From Planctomycetaceae bacterium (GTDB taxonomy: Bacteria > Planctomycetota > Planctomycetia > Planctomycetales > Planctomycetaceae), in the NCBI GenBank assembly GCA_041398785.1, contig JAWKUA010000029.1, forward strand, positions 6,931 to 70,930: a DNA stretch of 64,000 nt. Direction: 5' to 3'. Position 1 is the first letter of the stretch, and the number at the start of each line of letters is the position of its first letter. Shown one piece after another: positions 19,010-27,625 of this stretch. A program made the position numbers and the translations under genes. The notes beneath the pieces were generated by a model. It was not told where the DNA came from. It made no database searches and was given only the letters and a program-made list of their open reading frames with translations.

Positions 19010-20203
19010 TCATTCCGGCTTGAGGTCTTCAAACACCAGCGGCGTGCTGCTGCCGGGCGGAGCGACCCGAAACCCGACTTTTCCATCCAGCACATCGATC
19101 AGAAGCTGGCCGCAGACTTCAGCCCGCCAGCCGTCCAGAATCCGGGGCAGCCCGTGTCCGTTCATGCCGAAGCGGTGATAGCGCACGAGTTCATTCAGAT
19201 CGAGATTGTTAGCAACCAGTGACTGCGCGATGTCCAGTTCGGCGCACCGATTTGACAGCGACAGCGACAGCAGTTTTCCAATCACCTGCTCATCAGACGA
19301 CGATTCCTGGCGACGATCTTCCGGCCGCGACGGAAGTTCGTCATCCGGAATGCTGCAGGCTTCCTGGATGATCTGAACGATGGTATCGATCTGTCGTTTG
19401 TATTCGGGGCGATTGAGATCACGGGTGGCCAGAGCCTGGCGACCGGTTCTGGGCTTGCGTTTCGCCAGGTCAATCATCAGGTCATCGCGCATGATCCGTC
19501 GAACCGGCCGATTTCGCGATGCCGCTTCGCCTTCACGCCAGCGGGCCAGACTCTGCAGAACGGCAAGGTCTCGTCGAGACAGCTTGTGGGCTCCCGAAAT
19601 GCGTTCCCACGGCGGCGTTTGTTCGTCAGCATGAATGTCGGTGATCAGGCGTTCGAATTCGGATTCGGCCCATGCCAGCCGCCCCTGCTTTTTCAGACAG
19701 TTGACCTGCCGCTTCCAGATCGCCCGAACGTGTTCGACGTCCTCCAGAGCGTACCGCAACTGGTCGTCCGACAGCGGTCGACGCAGCCAGTCGGTGCGAG
19801 TCTGGCTGCCGTCAACGCGGCGATTCAGCACGCGCTGGACGATCGCCGAATACGACAGCGGGTAGCTCCGGCTGCGAAAGCCTTCCGCCATCTGGATGTC
19901 AAACAGCTTCTTCGGACGCCGCCCGATCAGTTGCAGGCAGAAGCGAATCTCCGCCTGGCCGCCGTGGACGATCACGGTGGTGGAGTCGTCCGCCATGATT
20001 TCCCACCACATCGACAGGTCGCCCACCGACAGCGGATCCACCGCCGCGGATTGTTCCTCCGTGGCAAACTGCAGCAGCCCCAGCGCAGGTCGGTAGGTGC
20101 TTTCCGAAACGAACTCCGTATCAAAGGCGACAATCCCGGCCGCCTGAATGTGGTGGCAAAGATCGACAAAATCTTTGTGGTGAGAAATGACGGCTGAATT
20201 CAT
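19010..20203 (-). CDS. rnd: Ribonuclease D, DEDDy exonuclease with HRDC domain
   Basis: 397 residues, a 3'-5' exoribonuclease for tRNA and other structured RNA maturation. Motif I is FDTEF (D28, E30). Motif II is VIVHGGQAEIRF, in which E85 stands where family members have Asp. Motif III is YALEDVEH (Y151, D155). The spacing matches E. coli RNase D residue for residue. An HRDC-type helical region follows (SRRDLAVLQSLARWREGEAASRNRPVRRIMRDD). The start at 20203 begins the domain directly; the frame stays open upstream to 20866, but that extension is not protein-like. The conservative Asp-to-Glu change probably keeps metal binding but should be tested. Confidence 0.88.
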   Translation of the reverse strand: MNSAVISHHKDFVDLCHHIQAAGIVAFDTEFVSESTYRPALGLLQFATEEQSAAVDPLSVGDLSMWWEIMADDSTTVIVHGGQAEIRFCLQLIGRRPKKLFDIQMAEGFRSRSYPLSYSAIVQRVLNRRVDGSQTRTDWLRRPLSDDQLRYALEDVEHVRAIWKRQVNCLKKQGRLAWAESEFERLITDIHADEQTPPWERISGAHKLSRRDLAVLQSLARWREGEAASRNRPVRRIMRDDLMIDLAKRKPRTGRQALATRDLNRPEYKRQIDTIVQIIQEACSIPDDELPSRPEDRRQESSSDEQVIGKLLSLSLSNRCAELDIAQSLVANNLDLNELVRYHRFGMNGHGLPRILDGWRAEVCGQLLIDVLDGKVGFRVAPPGSSTPLVFEDLKPE

Positions 20204-20674
20204 GGTGGTCGACGGAAGGCTCGCCGGGAGAGTATGACTGAGGCTCTGCCTCGAAATCACTGAACGACTGCCGGCTTCCGATTTCTGATTTCTGGCAGAA
20301 GCAGGACAGAGTAATGCGGCTGCGGAAACCGAAGCATTCGTGTATGCCGCGGCTCTGACAGCAAATTGACGCGGCCGCAGGGAACTGAGGATGACGGGGC
20401 AGAGTTGACGGTGCGGGACTGGCTGACACCAGCGGGAGCGATTCTCGCGTTCACCATCCCTGCTTCGCAAGCCCGCGCCGGGGATTCCGGATTGTGTTTG
20501 TCCTGATTTCCGGTCGTTGGTTCCCGGTTTCCGGCGGACGTCGGAAAAATGCGGGAATTCCGGCCTTGCAGCCTTCGGCGGAACGGCGACGTGTGTAAAA
20601 CGGGGGACGATCGTTGTTGTGTCCGCCCGGACGTCCCCGGGCCGGCGCCGGTCCTGTCTGTGGAGTATGAACAG
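20204..20674. other. Divergent intergenic region between rnd and the Rieske gene
   Basis: 470 bases. It should carry both promoters. I see no RNA gene, repeat or convincing promoter pair. Confidence 0.45.
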
Positions 20675-20980
20675 ATGATGGAACGTGTGATCGGGACGGA
20701 AGAACTGGCTGACGGCCAGCGTCGTTCTGTGGAAGTCGACGAAACTCCGGCGCTGGTTATTCGGCTGGGTGACGACTACTACGTGGTCGAAGACGTCTGC
20801 TCTCACGACGGGCAGCCGCTGACGAATGGCGACATTCAAAACTGCGCCATCGTCTGTCCGCGGCACGGAGCACGATTCGACCTGAAAACCGGTGCGGCAC
20901 TGTGCATGCCGGCCACCAGACCAATTCGCACGTTTCGGACCGAAATCCGCGACGGCGCCGTCTGGGCCGGACCCAGCTGA
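20675..20980 (+). CDS. Rieske-type [2Fe-2S] ferredoxin
   Basis: 101 residues, small and soluble, without a signal peptide. The cluster ligands are in CSHDGQPL and CPRHGARFD, the CxH...CxxH pattern of Rieske proteins; the second box lacks the disulfide Cys of high-potential types. This matches ferredoxin-like Rieske subunits (NirD/BphA3 type). In many bacteria such a gene sits with SUF Fe-S assembly genes, and a SufT-like gene follows 170 bases downstream. An electron-transfer or cluster-assembly role is inferred. The start ATG at 20675 has GGAG about 9 bases upstream. Confidence 0.87.
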   Translation: MMERVIGTEELADGQRRSVEVDETPALVIRLGDDYYVVEDVCSHDGQPLTNGDIQNCAIVCPRHGARFDLKTGAALCMPATRPIRTFRTEIRDGAVWAGPS

Positions 20981-21149
20981 GAAACTTTCGACGCCCCGGC
21001 CAGCGTCCCGTGATTACGGCACAGGCAGCTTCGGTTCGCTGATCGACGAGCGGCGAACCTGCCGGTTCGTGTCATTCCGGCTACAATGGCGGCACGATAA
21101 CTCGCTGCCGCGCACATTTCCTTCAGTGAACCTTCCGGAAGAGCCCCCG

Positions 21150-21548
21150 ATGACAACTGATGCACAGAATGAACACATGACCCCCGCCGGCGATTCGACG
21201 GCCGAATCTTCCGTCGCCCCCGAAACGCCGGAAACCGCACCGTCGACGGAAGCGACCTACATTGAGGCCCTGAAGCAGGTCATCGACCCGGAATTGATGG
21301 TCAACATCGTTGATCTCGGACTGGTCTACTCGGTGGAACAGGACGCAGAAGACAGCGGCAGGGTGGCTGTGGAAATGACACTCACCAGCCCGGCCTGCCC
21401 CGCGGGACCGCAGATCGTCAGCCAGGCAAAGATGGCTCTGGAACGCCTGCATGATGTCAACGAGGCCAGGATCACGATGACGATGTCCCCGCCATGGACT
21501 CCCGAACGCATGACCGACGAAGCCCGCGACCAACTCGGCATCTTCTGA
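21150..21548 (+). CDS. MIP18/DUF59 family Fe-S assembly factor, SufT-like
   Basis: 132 residues. After an acidic, Thr/Pro-rich N-terminal tail of about 35 residues, the MIP18 domain reads ALKQVIDPELMVNIVDLGLVYSV, followed by TSPACPAGPQIVSQ and a C-terminal PPWTPERMTDEARDQLGIF. These are the conserved DPE...DLGL, CP and PPWTPERM features of SufT/PaaD-like proteins that help mature Fe-S proteins. GGAAGAG precedes the ATG by 7 bases. Together with the Rieske gene it suggests a fragment of a SUF set; sufBCDS are not in the window. Confidence 0.88.
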   Translation: MTTDAQNEHMTPAGDSTAESSVAPETPETAPSTEATYIEALKQVIDPELMVNIVDLGLVYSVEQDAEDSGRVAVEMTLTSPACPAGPQIVSQAKMALERLHDVNEARITMTMSPPWTPERMTDEARDQLGIF

Positions 21549-21714
21549 TTCGCGGGGCTGAGCGCTTGGTCGCGTGGGCGCAACACGCGGGCCGGACGGT
21601 ATCGACCACGCGGACATTCCCCGGACCGAAGCGGGAGCGACTGCGGTGACGCGCGGCAGCATGCCCGGAGGCTGTCGCTTTCAATCGTCGGTACCGGATG
21701 ACGCGACGGGGCAG

Positions 21715-22764
21715 CTACGCGATCGTCACCTGCGGATCGAGGTACACGTCCTGAATTGCCTGCAGCAGTTGTGCCCCTTCTGTCATCGGTCGCTGAAACG
21801 CCTTGCGGCCACTGATCAGTCCCATGCCGCCCGCTCGTTTGTTGATAACAGCCGTGCGGACAGCCTGCGCAAGGTCATCCGCTCCGGCTGATGCGCCGCC
21901 GGAGTTAATCAGGCCGACCCGACCCATGTAGCAATTTGCGACCTGGTAACGACAAAGATCAATCGGGTGATCGGTGGTGAGTTGCTCGTAGACAATCGGG
22001 GATGTCTTGCCGAACTTGAGCGCAGTGTAGCCTCCATTGTTTTCCGGCAACTTCTGTTTGACGATATCCGCCTGGATCGTCACGCCAAGGTGGTTGGCCT
22101 GTCCGGTCAGGTCAGCCGCCACGTGGTAGTCCCGATCTGCCTTGAACGCCGGGTTTCTCAGATAGCACCACAGGATGGTCGCCATCCCGAGTTCGTGGGC
22201 CTCCTGAAATGCTTCCGCAACTTCCACGATCTGTCGGCTGGATTCATCGGATCCGAAGTAGATCGTCGCACCTACAGCGACGGCTCCCAGGTCATAAGCC
22301 TGCCGCACTTTGCCGAACATGACCTGATCAAAGCGACTCGGGTACGTCAGCAGTTCGTTGTGGTTAATCTTGACGATGAACGGAATGCGGTGAGCGTAAC
22401 GTCGGGCGACGCTGCCCAGCACGCCGAAGGTGGAGGCAACGCCGTTGCAACCGCCTTCAATGGCCAGCTTCACTATGTTCTCAGGATCGAAGTACGCCGG
22501 GTTCGGGCTGAATGACGCGCCGGCGGAATGTTCGATTCCCTGGTCAACAGGCAGGATGGAAACGTATCCCGACCCTGCCAGCCGGCCGTGACCCAGCAGC
22601 CGCTGCAGACTCGCCAGCGTCCGGCAGTTTCGATCGCTCGGAATAAACAGCCGGTCAACCGAATCGGGACCCGGGACGTGCAGCGATTCGGCAGGGATTC
22701 CTTTGCAGACATAATTGAGCAGCGAGTCTGATTCCTTGCCAAGTAATTCGACGGTCTTTGACAT
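21715..22764 (-). CDS. fbaB: Class I fructose-bisphosphate aldolase (FbaB/DeoC-like)
   Basis: 349 residues. It catalyses reversible cleavage of fructose 1,6-bisphosphate in glycolysis and gluconeogenesis by a Schiff-base mechanism. Signature segments are SILPVDQGIEHSAGASF, VKINHNELLTYP, GAVAVGATIYFGS, QADIVKQKLP with the likely Schiff-base Lys near residue 236, and LINSGGASAGADDLAQAV near the phosphate site. Length and order match archaeal-type FbaB enzymes. GGAG lies about 8 bases before the ATG. It stands alone on the minus strand. The 450 bases upstream (22765-23215) contain nothing recognisable. Confidence 0.92.
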   Translation of the reverse strand: MSKTVELLGKESDSLLNYVCKGIPAESLHVPGPDSVDRLFIPSDRNCRTLASLQRLLGHGRLAGSGYVSILPVDQGIEHSAGASFSPNPAYFDPENIVKLAIEGGCNGVASTFGVLGSVARRYAHRIPFIVKINHNELLTYPSRFDQVMFGKVRQAYDLGAVAVGATIYFGSDESSRQIVEVAEAFQEAHELGMATILWCYLRNPAFKADRDYHVAADLTGQANHLGVTIQADIVKQKLPENNGGYTALKFGKTSPIVYEQLTTDHPIDLCRYQVANCYMGRVGLINSGGASAGADDLAQAVRTAVINKRAGGMGLISGRKAFQRPMTEGAQLLQAIQDVYLDPQVTIA

Positions 22765-23215
22765 GAAGGGACTCCAGCGCTGAAGTTATTGACGAACTCA
22801 TCGCGCGGAAATGAGGTTCACGGAACAGTGGCGCCGACGAGTCACCGCAAGCAACAGGTCGGCGCAAACGAGCGAAGTCTGCCTGAACCTTCGCAATTTC
22901 GCACGCCAACCACGCGAAAATGTCCAGGCGGCCGTCAGTTTTCCACACCATACTTCTGACCTACGCGGGACGGCGAAATTTCGGTGAGCCGTCTTTCAGA
23001 GGATCCGTGGTGATGATTGCGCAATGACGTCGCGCGGCTCACGCACGGGGAGGAATGCGATGCGGCGGCGAGCAGCGCGGTCTATGAGAACGGCGATTTG
23101 GATCCGATGTGGCGGGTGTGGTGGTTGGGAGGCCGCCTTGCCGGTTCGTCGCGCGGAGCGTGACGGGTACTGCGCGAAACTTGAGGGCTCGGCGGCGCTG
23201 ACGAGAAGTCGCGGA

Positions 23216-23989
23216 CTATTTTTCGTCGGTTTTTCTGGTGCCGATCACGTCCAGTTCACCGGCGTTGCCATTGATGTCGTAGGCGATCTTGCCGGAGAGC
23301 GAGTCTCCTTTGGGAGTCACTGTGTATTTCGCCGTCAGAGTGTTTCCGTCGCGTTCGCCGCTGACTGTGAACATCAGTTTGCCGTCTTTGACCGTCACAT
23401 CTTTCGCGGCTGCCTGGAACTGTCCGTTCAGCCCTGTGTAGTCGCCCTTGATGCTGTCACCGGTCACGGTGAACTTGACGGTCGGGGTCAGAGTGTTTCC
23501 GTCAGGTGTTTCCAGCTTCAGCGACCACGTCCCCGCGACATCTTCGGGCTCGAGTGATCGCGCTGCCGTCCAGGGGAATTCAGCCGTCTGACCGCTGGCA
23601 TCGATGGAGACCGTTCCGTTGACTTCTTCGCCCTTGATCACGCCGTCAAACTTCAGCCCGATTTTGGTGCCTTCCAGGTCGACATCAAAACGGAACTCCA
23701 GCTTGTCACCGTCGATTCTGCCGTTTTCAATTTTGATCGGACCGATGTTCCCCTTGTAGCGTCCGGTAAGCTGGTTGGCTTTGCGGTCATAGTTGAGTGT
23801 CAGGGCATCTTTGACGGAGACACCGTTTTCGTCGTGTTCCCAGTGCCACGTTCCCGAAGGATCAACGGCTTCCTTCTTCGCGGCGTCCTGTGGCGCGGCG
23901 AACGCCGGTGCATTGCAGAGGCTTGCCAGGACAACGGATGCCGCCACGATGCGGCCGGTGGTGAGAGCAACAGGACTTTGAAATTTCAT
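23216..23989 (-). CDS. Secreted protein with two tandem beta-rich domains, function unknown
   Basis: 257 residues. A signal peptide (IVAASVVLASLCNAPAFAAP) ends near residue 34. The mature part consists of two related units of about 90 residues: DPSGTWHWEHDENGVSVKDALTLNYD... and VAGTWSLKLETPDGNTLTPTVKFTVT.... Each alternates short beta strands with a KGDYTG- or TGRYKG-type turn and a G-E-V-N-G or G-D-S-L-S-G close. This suggests an internal duplication of a lipocalin-like or small beta-barrel fold. GGAG lies 8 bases before the ATG at 23989. No catalytic motif is visible. Confidence 0.75.
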   Translation of the reverse strand: MKFQSPVALTTGRIVAASVVLASLCNAPAFAAPQDAAKKEAVDPSGTWHWEHDENGVSVKDALTLNYDRKANQLTGRYKGNIGPIKIENGRIDGDKLEFRFDVDLEGTKIGLKFDGVIKGEEVNGTVSIDASGQTAEFPWTAARSLEPEDVAGTWSLKLETPDGNTLTPTVKFTVTGDSIKGDYTGLNGQFQAAAKDVTVKDGKLMFTVSGERDGNTLTAKYTVTPKGDSLSGKIAYDINGNAGELDVIGTRKTDEK

Positions 23990-24159
23990 CGGGACGACTC
24001 CTGCCAGGAAACGAGCGAGTGGGCGACGAATGCCGGTCCGTGGCAATAACGCTGTCCGTGTGAGCCGGGCCGCAGAATACACGAAGCCGTGCAATTTCCA
24101 ATCGTGACGCGAGTCACGGGACTTGCGTCACGCATGACGACGCACACAGTCGGTCAACT

Positions 24160-26229
24160 TCAAACAAGCGTAAAGTTGAACGCGCTGCTCCATGTTCCGG
24201 CCACGTTTCCGCCGGCGACCGCCCGGACCCACGCTCGGTATTGCCCGGTCGCAAGGTCGCTTCCGGCGGTGTGCTGCAGCGCGGTGATGGACGTTTCGTG
24301 GATGACCCGAACGACATTGCGAGTCAGATCGTTGACCCACAGTTCGTACCGCACCGCGCCGGCTGCCGCTGACCAGATGAACGTCGGGCGGGCGGTGTTC
24401 GTGCCCGTGACATCAGATATCTGTGTTGAACCCGGAGGCACGCCGACCGTGAATTGGAACGGCTCGCTCCATGTTCCCGGATCTCCGGTTGCCGGTCGCT
24501 TGCGAGCCCACGCCTTGTACGGAGCGTTGACAAGGTCAGTTGACGGCGTGAACGATGTTCCCGTGATCGCAGTTTCGTGTATCACCCGCGCTGCACCGCC
24601 GATTTGATTCACCCACAGTTCGTAGGTTGCCGACGCGTCGCCGGTCCAGGTGAACTGCGGACGCGGTGTCGTGGATATTCCTTCGGGACCGGTAATTGTC
24701 GGAGCCTTCGTGATGGCGATTTCGAAGGTCAGGCCGGTGCTCCACACCGATGTTACGGCACCGCTTTTCGCCTGCACCCAGACACGGTAGATGCCGTCGC
24801 TCAGATCCTGCGTCGGAGTAAACGACGTGCCGGTCAGCGATGGTTCACGAATCACCTGTCCGGCTCCGCTGCCGATGCGGCTGACCCAGAGGTCGTACGA
24901 AGCTGCGTTTTCCGAAGCCGTCCATTCGATGACCGGTCGCCGCACAGTGACATTGTATGTTGACGGTGCCGTCACTGTGACAGGTGCGAGAATCAGGCTG
25001 AATGCCTGCGGATCGCTCCAGATTCCGTTGCCGGCTTCATTTCCCGGACGAACCCAGACGCGGTATTCGCCGAACGGCAGATCTTCCGTCGTGGTGAATG
25101 ATGTGCCGCTGATGTTTGTTTCATGGATGATCGCTGACGGTCCGCCAATGCGGTTGACCCACAGTTCGTATTTCGTCGCCTGAACCGCGGATGTCCAGGT
25201 GAACGTCGGTCGCAGGTCCGACGAACTGCCGGCAGGCGCCGTGACGGAAGCCGACAGCGGGACGACGACATCCATCGAACTGGCGGCGGTCTGACCGTCC
25301 AGGTCGGTCGCAGTGACGGTAATCGTTGCCGTTCCGGATTGCCCCGGCACTCCGGTGATTTGCAACTGACCATCGATCACGACGGCGGAAACCACGTCCG
25401 GATTCGTGTTGCCTGTGACCTGAAACGTCAATTCGTCGACGACGGTTGTGGTGGTCGTCACGAGATGCTGGCGAAGGATGCTGCCCGATTCGTAATTCCG
25501 AACAGGCAACTCATTGAACGGAGAACCCGCGTTGACGATCTGCAGCGCGGCGATCGCGTCCGCCGTCTGCATGCCGTCAAACAGCACGTGACCAAACACC
25601 GTGAACCCGCCGTTTTGCGGATCCAGTATCGAGGAATTGTCACCAAGACTGACGAACCACTGCGAATTGGCGCTGTTCGGGTCGCCCGCCTGTTTGGCCA
25701 TCGCCACCGTGCCGCGGACGTTCAGCGGAGTCCCCGGTTCCAGTCCGCCGAGTTCCGGATCGAACCAGTTGTCAAACTCATTGACGACGTTGCCGTTGTT
25801 GGCGACGTTGCCGACCTGTTCCGTCTGGGACATCGTGTACCCGCCGCCCTGAATCACGAATCCGGGATCAGATCGGTGGATGAACATGTCGGTGTAGTTT
25901 CCGCCGCCGGCAAGGCTGACAAAATTCGCCGCCGTCAGAGGTGTCACTCGGTCGTACGTTTCTATGATAAAGCTGCCCAGCGGTGTCTCGATGCGGACCG
26001 TGGAACCTTCGATCGCCGGGTCATCGAAATGGCTGTTCAGGCTGACCGTCTTCACGTCCGTGTCAGACTTCAGCGAAACATTCTCCAGCGGTGAGATTGT
26101 TGTCGCGGACAGCAGCACGCGAGCTTCCAGCACATCCGCCGCCGTCGATGGCCGGGCTGCCCGTTGTCGCCGGGATCGACGACGACCGCGGCCGAATTCC
26201 CTTCCGGCGATTCGCGAAATCAGCGACAT
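24160..26229 (-). CDS. Exported cyclophilin-type peptidyl-prolyl isomerase with four Fn3-like repeats and LEPR-XLL-like N-terminus
   Basis: 689 residues. The Arg-rich N-terminus leads into AADVLEARVLLSATT, the LEPR-XLL-type motif. Residues about 75-255 form a cyclophilin domain: VRIETPLGSFIIETYD, ANFVSLAGGGNYTD, then FIHRSDPGFVIQGGGY with the catalytic Arg and QGG. A beta-sandwich (VTGNTNPDVVSAVVIDG) follows. Four Fn3-like repeats of about 85 residues come last, each with YELWVNRIGG, IHETxIxGTSFT, YRxWVR and a closing WS. It would fold or bind extracellular or surface proteins. The start is the ATG at 26229 (AAGGA upstream); a TTG two codons earlier is in frame. Confidence 0.85.
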   Translation of the reverse strand: MSLISRIAGREFGRGRRRSRRQRAARPSTAADVLEARVLLSATTISPLENVSLKSDTDVKTVSLNSHFDDPAIEGSTVRIETPLGSFIIETYDRVTPLTAANFVSLAGGGNYTDMFIHRSDPGFVIQGGGYTMSQTEQVGNVANNGNVVNEFDNWFDPELGGLEPGTPLNVRGTVAMAKQAGDPNSANSQWFVSLGDNSSILDPQNGGFTVFGHVLFDGMQTADAIAALQIVNAGSPFNELPVRNYESGSILRQHLVTTTTTVVDELTFQVTGNTNPDVVSAVVIDGQLQITGVPGQSGTATITVTATDLDGQTAASSMDVVVPLSASVTAPAGSSSDLRPTFTWTSAVQATKYELWVNRIGGPSAIIHETNISGTSFTTTEDLPFGEYRVWVRPGNEAGNGIWSDPQAFSLILAPVTVTAPSTYNVTVRRPVIEWTASENAASYDLWVSRIGSGAGQVIREPSLTGTSFTPTQDLSDGIYRVWVQAKSGAVTSVWSTGLTFEIAITKAPTITGPEGISTTPRPQFTWTGDASATYELWVNQIGGAARVIHETAITGTSFTPSTDLVNAPYKAWARKRPATGDPGTWSEPFQFTVGVPPGSTQISDVTGTNTARPTFIWSAAAGAVRYELWVNDLTRNVVRVIHETSITALQHTAGSDLATGQYRAWVRAVAGGNVAGTWSSAFNFTLV

Positions 26230-26585
26230 GGTCAATCCTTTGATTCGTGCGTGGCTTCGTGCTTAATGCCTGTCCCTGCCCGGATGACAATTCCGCCGGC
26301 GAACTCAGGCTGCGGCAGTTCCGCCCGAAACGAGACGCCGCCGGGCGCGATTCCGTTGAGCGCGGCGGGACGGGTTTGGCGTCGCTGATTGTTGCACACA
26401 TTCCGGTTTCGGGGCAATGTGAGTCGGCGCGGCAGAACGCGTGTTCGGGGAGGTACCGCGAATCTTTCGCCGCGACGCCGACGATTTCTGTGGCGGTTTT
26501 GAAATTCCAATGCCGCCTGCGTAAAACTCAGGCAGCGGAGCCGTGTCTGTTTTGCTCGCTGACCTACGGAGTAAGGAATCCAGGG
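26230..26585. other. Divergent intergenic region between the cyclophilin gene and msrA
   Basis: 356 bases. The msrA reading frame is open upstream through this region, but its translation there is not protein-like. Nothing else is recognisable. Confidence 0.45.
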
Positions 26586-27158
26586 ATGTACCAGACGGAT
26601 GATTCGAAAACCAAACTGGCAACCTTCGGAGGCGGATGCTTCTGGTGTACCGAAGCTGTTTATGACCGACTGAAGGGTGTGAAGAAGGTGACGTCGGGCT
26701 ACAGCGGAGGCAGCGTGGTCAACCCGACGTATGCTCAGGTCTGCACCGGATCCACCGGTCACGCGGAAGTGATTCAGATTGAATACGATCCGAAGGAAAT
26801 CGCCTTCGAACAGGTTCTGGACGTGTTCTTTCACACGCATGATCCGACGACGCTGAATCGTCAGGGAGCCGACGTCGGAACTCAGTATCGGTCGGTTGTT
26901 TTCTTCCACGACGAGGAACAGAAGCAGCAGACGCAGGACATGATCCGGACACTGAACGCGTCCGGCGACTTCGATCGGCCGATCGTGACGAAACTCGAAG
27001 AATTCGAAAAGTTCTATCCGGACGAAGACTACCACCAGAACTACTTCGATCAGAACGGCGGCCAGCCCTACTGCCAGATCGTGGTCGGGCCGAAAGTTGC
27101 GAAGTTCCAAAAGCGGTATCAGTCGATGCTGAAGAAGGAACCGGCCGAAGTCCGGTGA
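26586..27158 (+). CDS. msrA: Peptide methionine sulfoxide reductase MsrA
   Basis: 190 residues. It reduces methionine-S-sulfoxide in proteins. The active site GGGCFWCTEAVYDRLKGV has the catalytic Cys18, with Cys21 nearby. SGYSGGSVVNPTYAQVCTGSTGHAEVIQI and the FHTHDPTTLNRQGADVGTQYRS segment are the standard family core. A further Cys near the C-terminus (QPYCQ) could act as a resolving residue. The start at 26586 has AAGGAA upstream and gives the normal length. No msrB is fused or adjacent. Confidence 0.95.
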   Translation: MYQTDDSKTKLATFGGGCFWCTEAVYDRLKGVKKVTSGYSGGSVVNPTYAQVCTGSTGHAEVIQIEYDPKEIAFEQVLDVFFHTHDPTTLNRQGADVGTQYRSVVFFHDEEQKQQTQDMIRTLNASGDFDRPIVTKLEEFEKFYPDEDYHQNYFDQNGGQPYCQIVVGPKVAKFQKRYQSMLKKEPAEVR

Positions 27159-27273
27159 GATACGTCGTGTCCGGCGCGCCGCTGGATAGGCTGTCCTGTC
27201 TGTCGCAGCCATTCCATGGTCGGAGAGATATGCCGCGGGCGGGGAAAAACGAGGTATTCAGGCTCGCGACCGT

Positions 27274-27508
27274 AAGGCGATCGGCAGATAAGTGTTCACC
27301 AATGCAGAGCGACAATCGCTTCACCCTCCCGTTGAAACGGGAGGGTCGCCGATAGAATGCCGTTCAGGCGTTCGATCGCGGGGAGGGCCATGCACGGGGA
27401 ACTCCCGTCGCGCGGACGCCCTCCCCTCGTTTGATCGCCTGCACGGCTATCAAACTTCGACCCTCCCGTTGAAACGGGAGGGTCTGTTCTCATCGGCCGC
27501 AGGCCAAA
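27274..27508 (+). repeat. Dispersed multi-hairpin element, copy 2
   Basis: 235 bp, same order and orientation as the copies at 5963 and 33559. The left end (AAGGCGATCGGCAGATAAG) is followed by the ACCCTCCCGTT hairpin (loop GA here, TC in copy 1), the CGAT/ATCG-flanked hairpin, a GGGGAGGGC/GCCCTCCCC arm, GTTTGATCGCC/GGCTATCAAAC with one mismatch, the second ACCCTCCCGTT hairpin, and the right end CTCATCGGCCGCAGGCC. It lies between msrA and the Crp/Fnr gene. The rest of 27159-27625 shows nothing else. Confidence 0.87.
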
Positions 27509-27625
27509 GAGTTGCGAAAAGCATCAGTGTCCGCCGCGGCCAGAAGAAATCCGGCAACATGGAAAGCGGCTACGGAGAAGGCGTCTCATGCCGCGTGCGT
27601 GAGCAGCATCGTCAGGCGACCGGAA

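Noticed and set aside
20204..20866. N-terminal extension of RNase D
   Set aside because: The extra 221 residues are Arg/Pro-rich and unlike RNase D; the ATG at 20203 starts the exonuclease fold directly.
23024..23557. 177-codon plus-strand frame opposite the secreted beta-rich protein
   Set aside because: It is antisense to a gene with a clear signal peptide and ribosome site, and has no domain.
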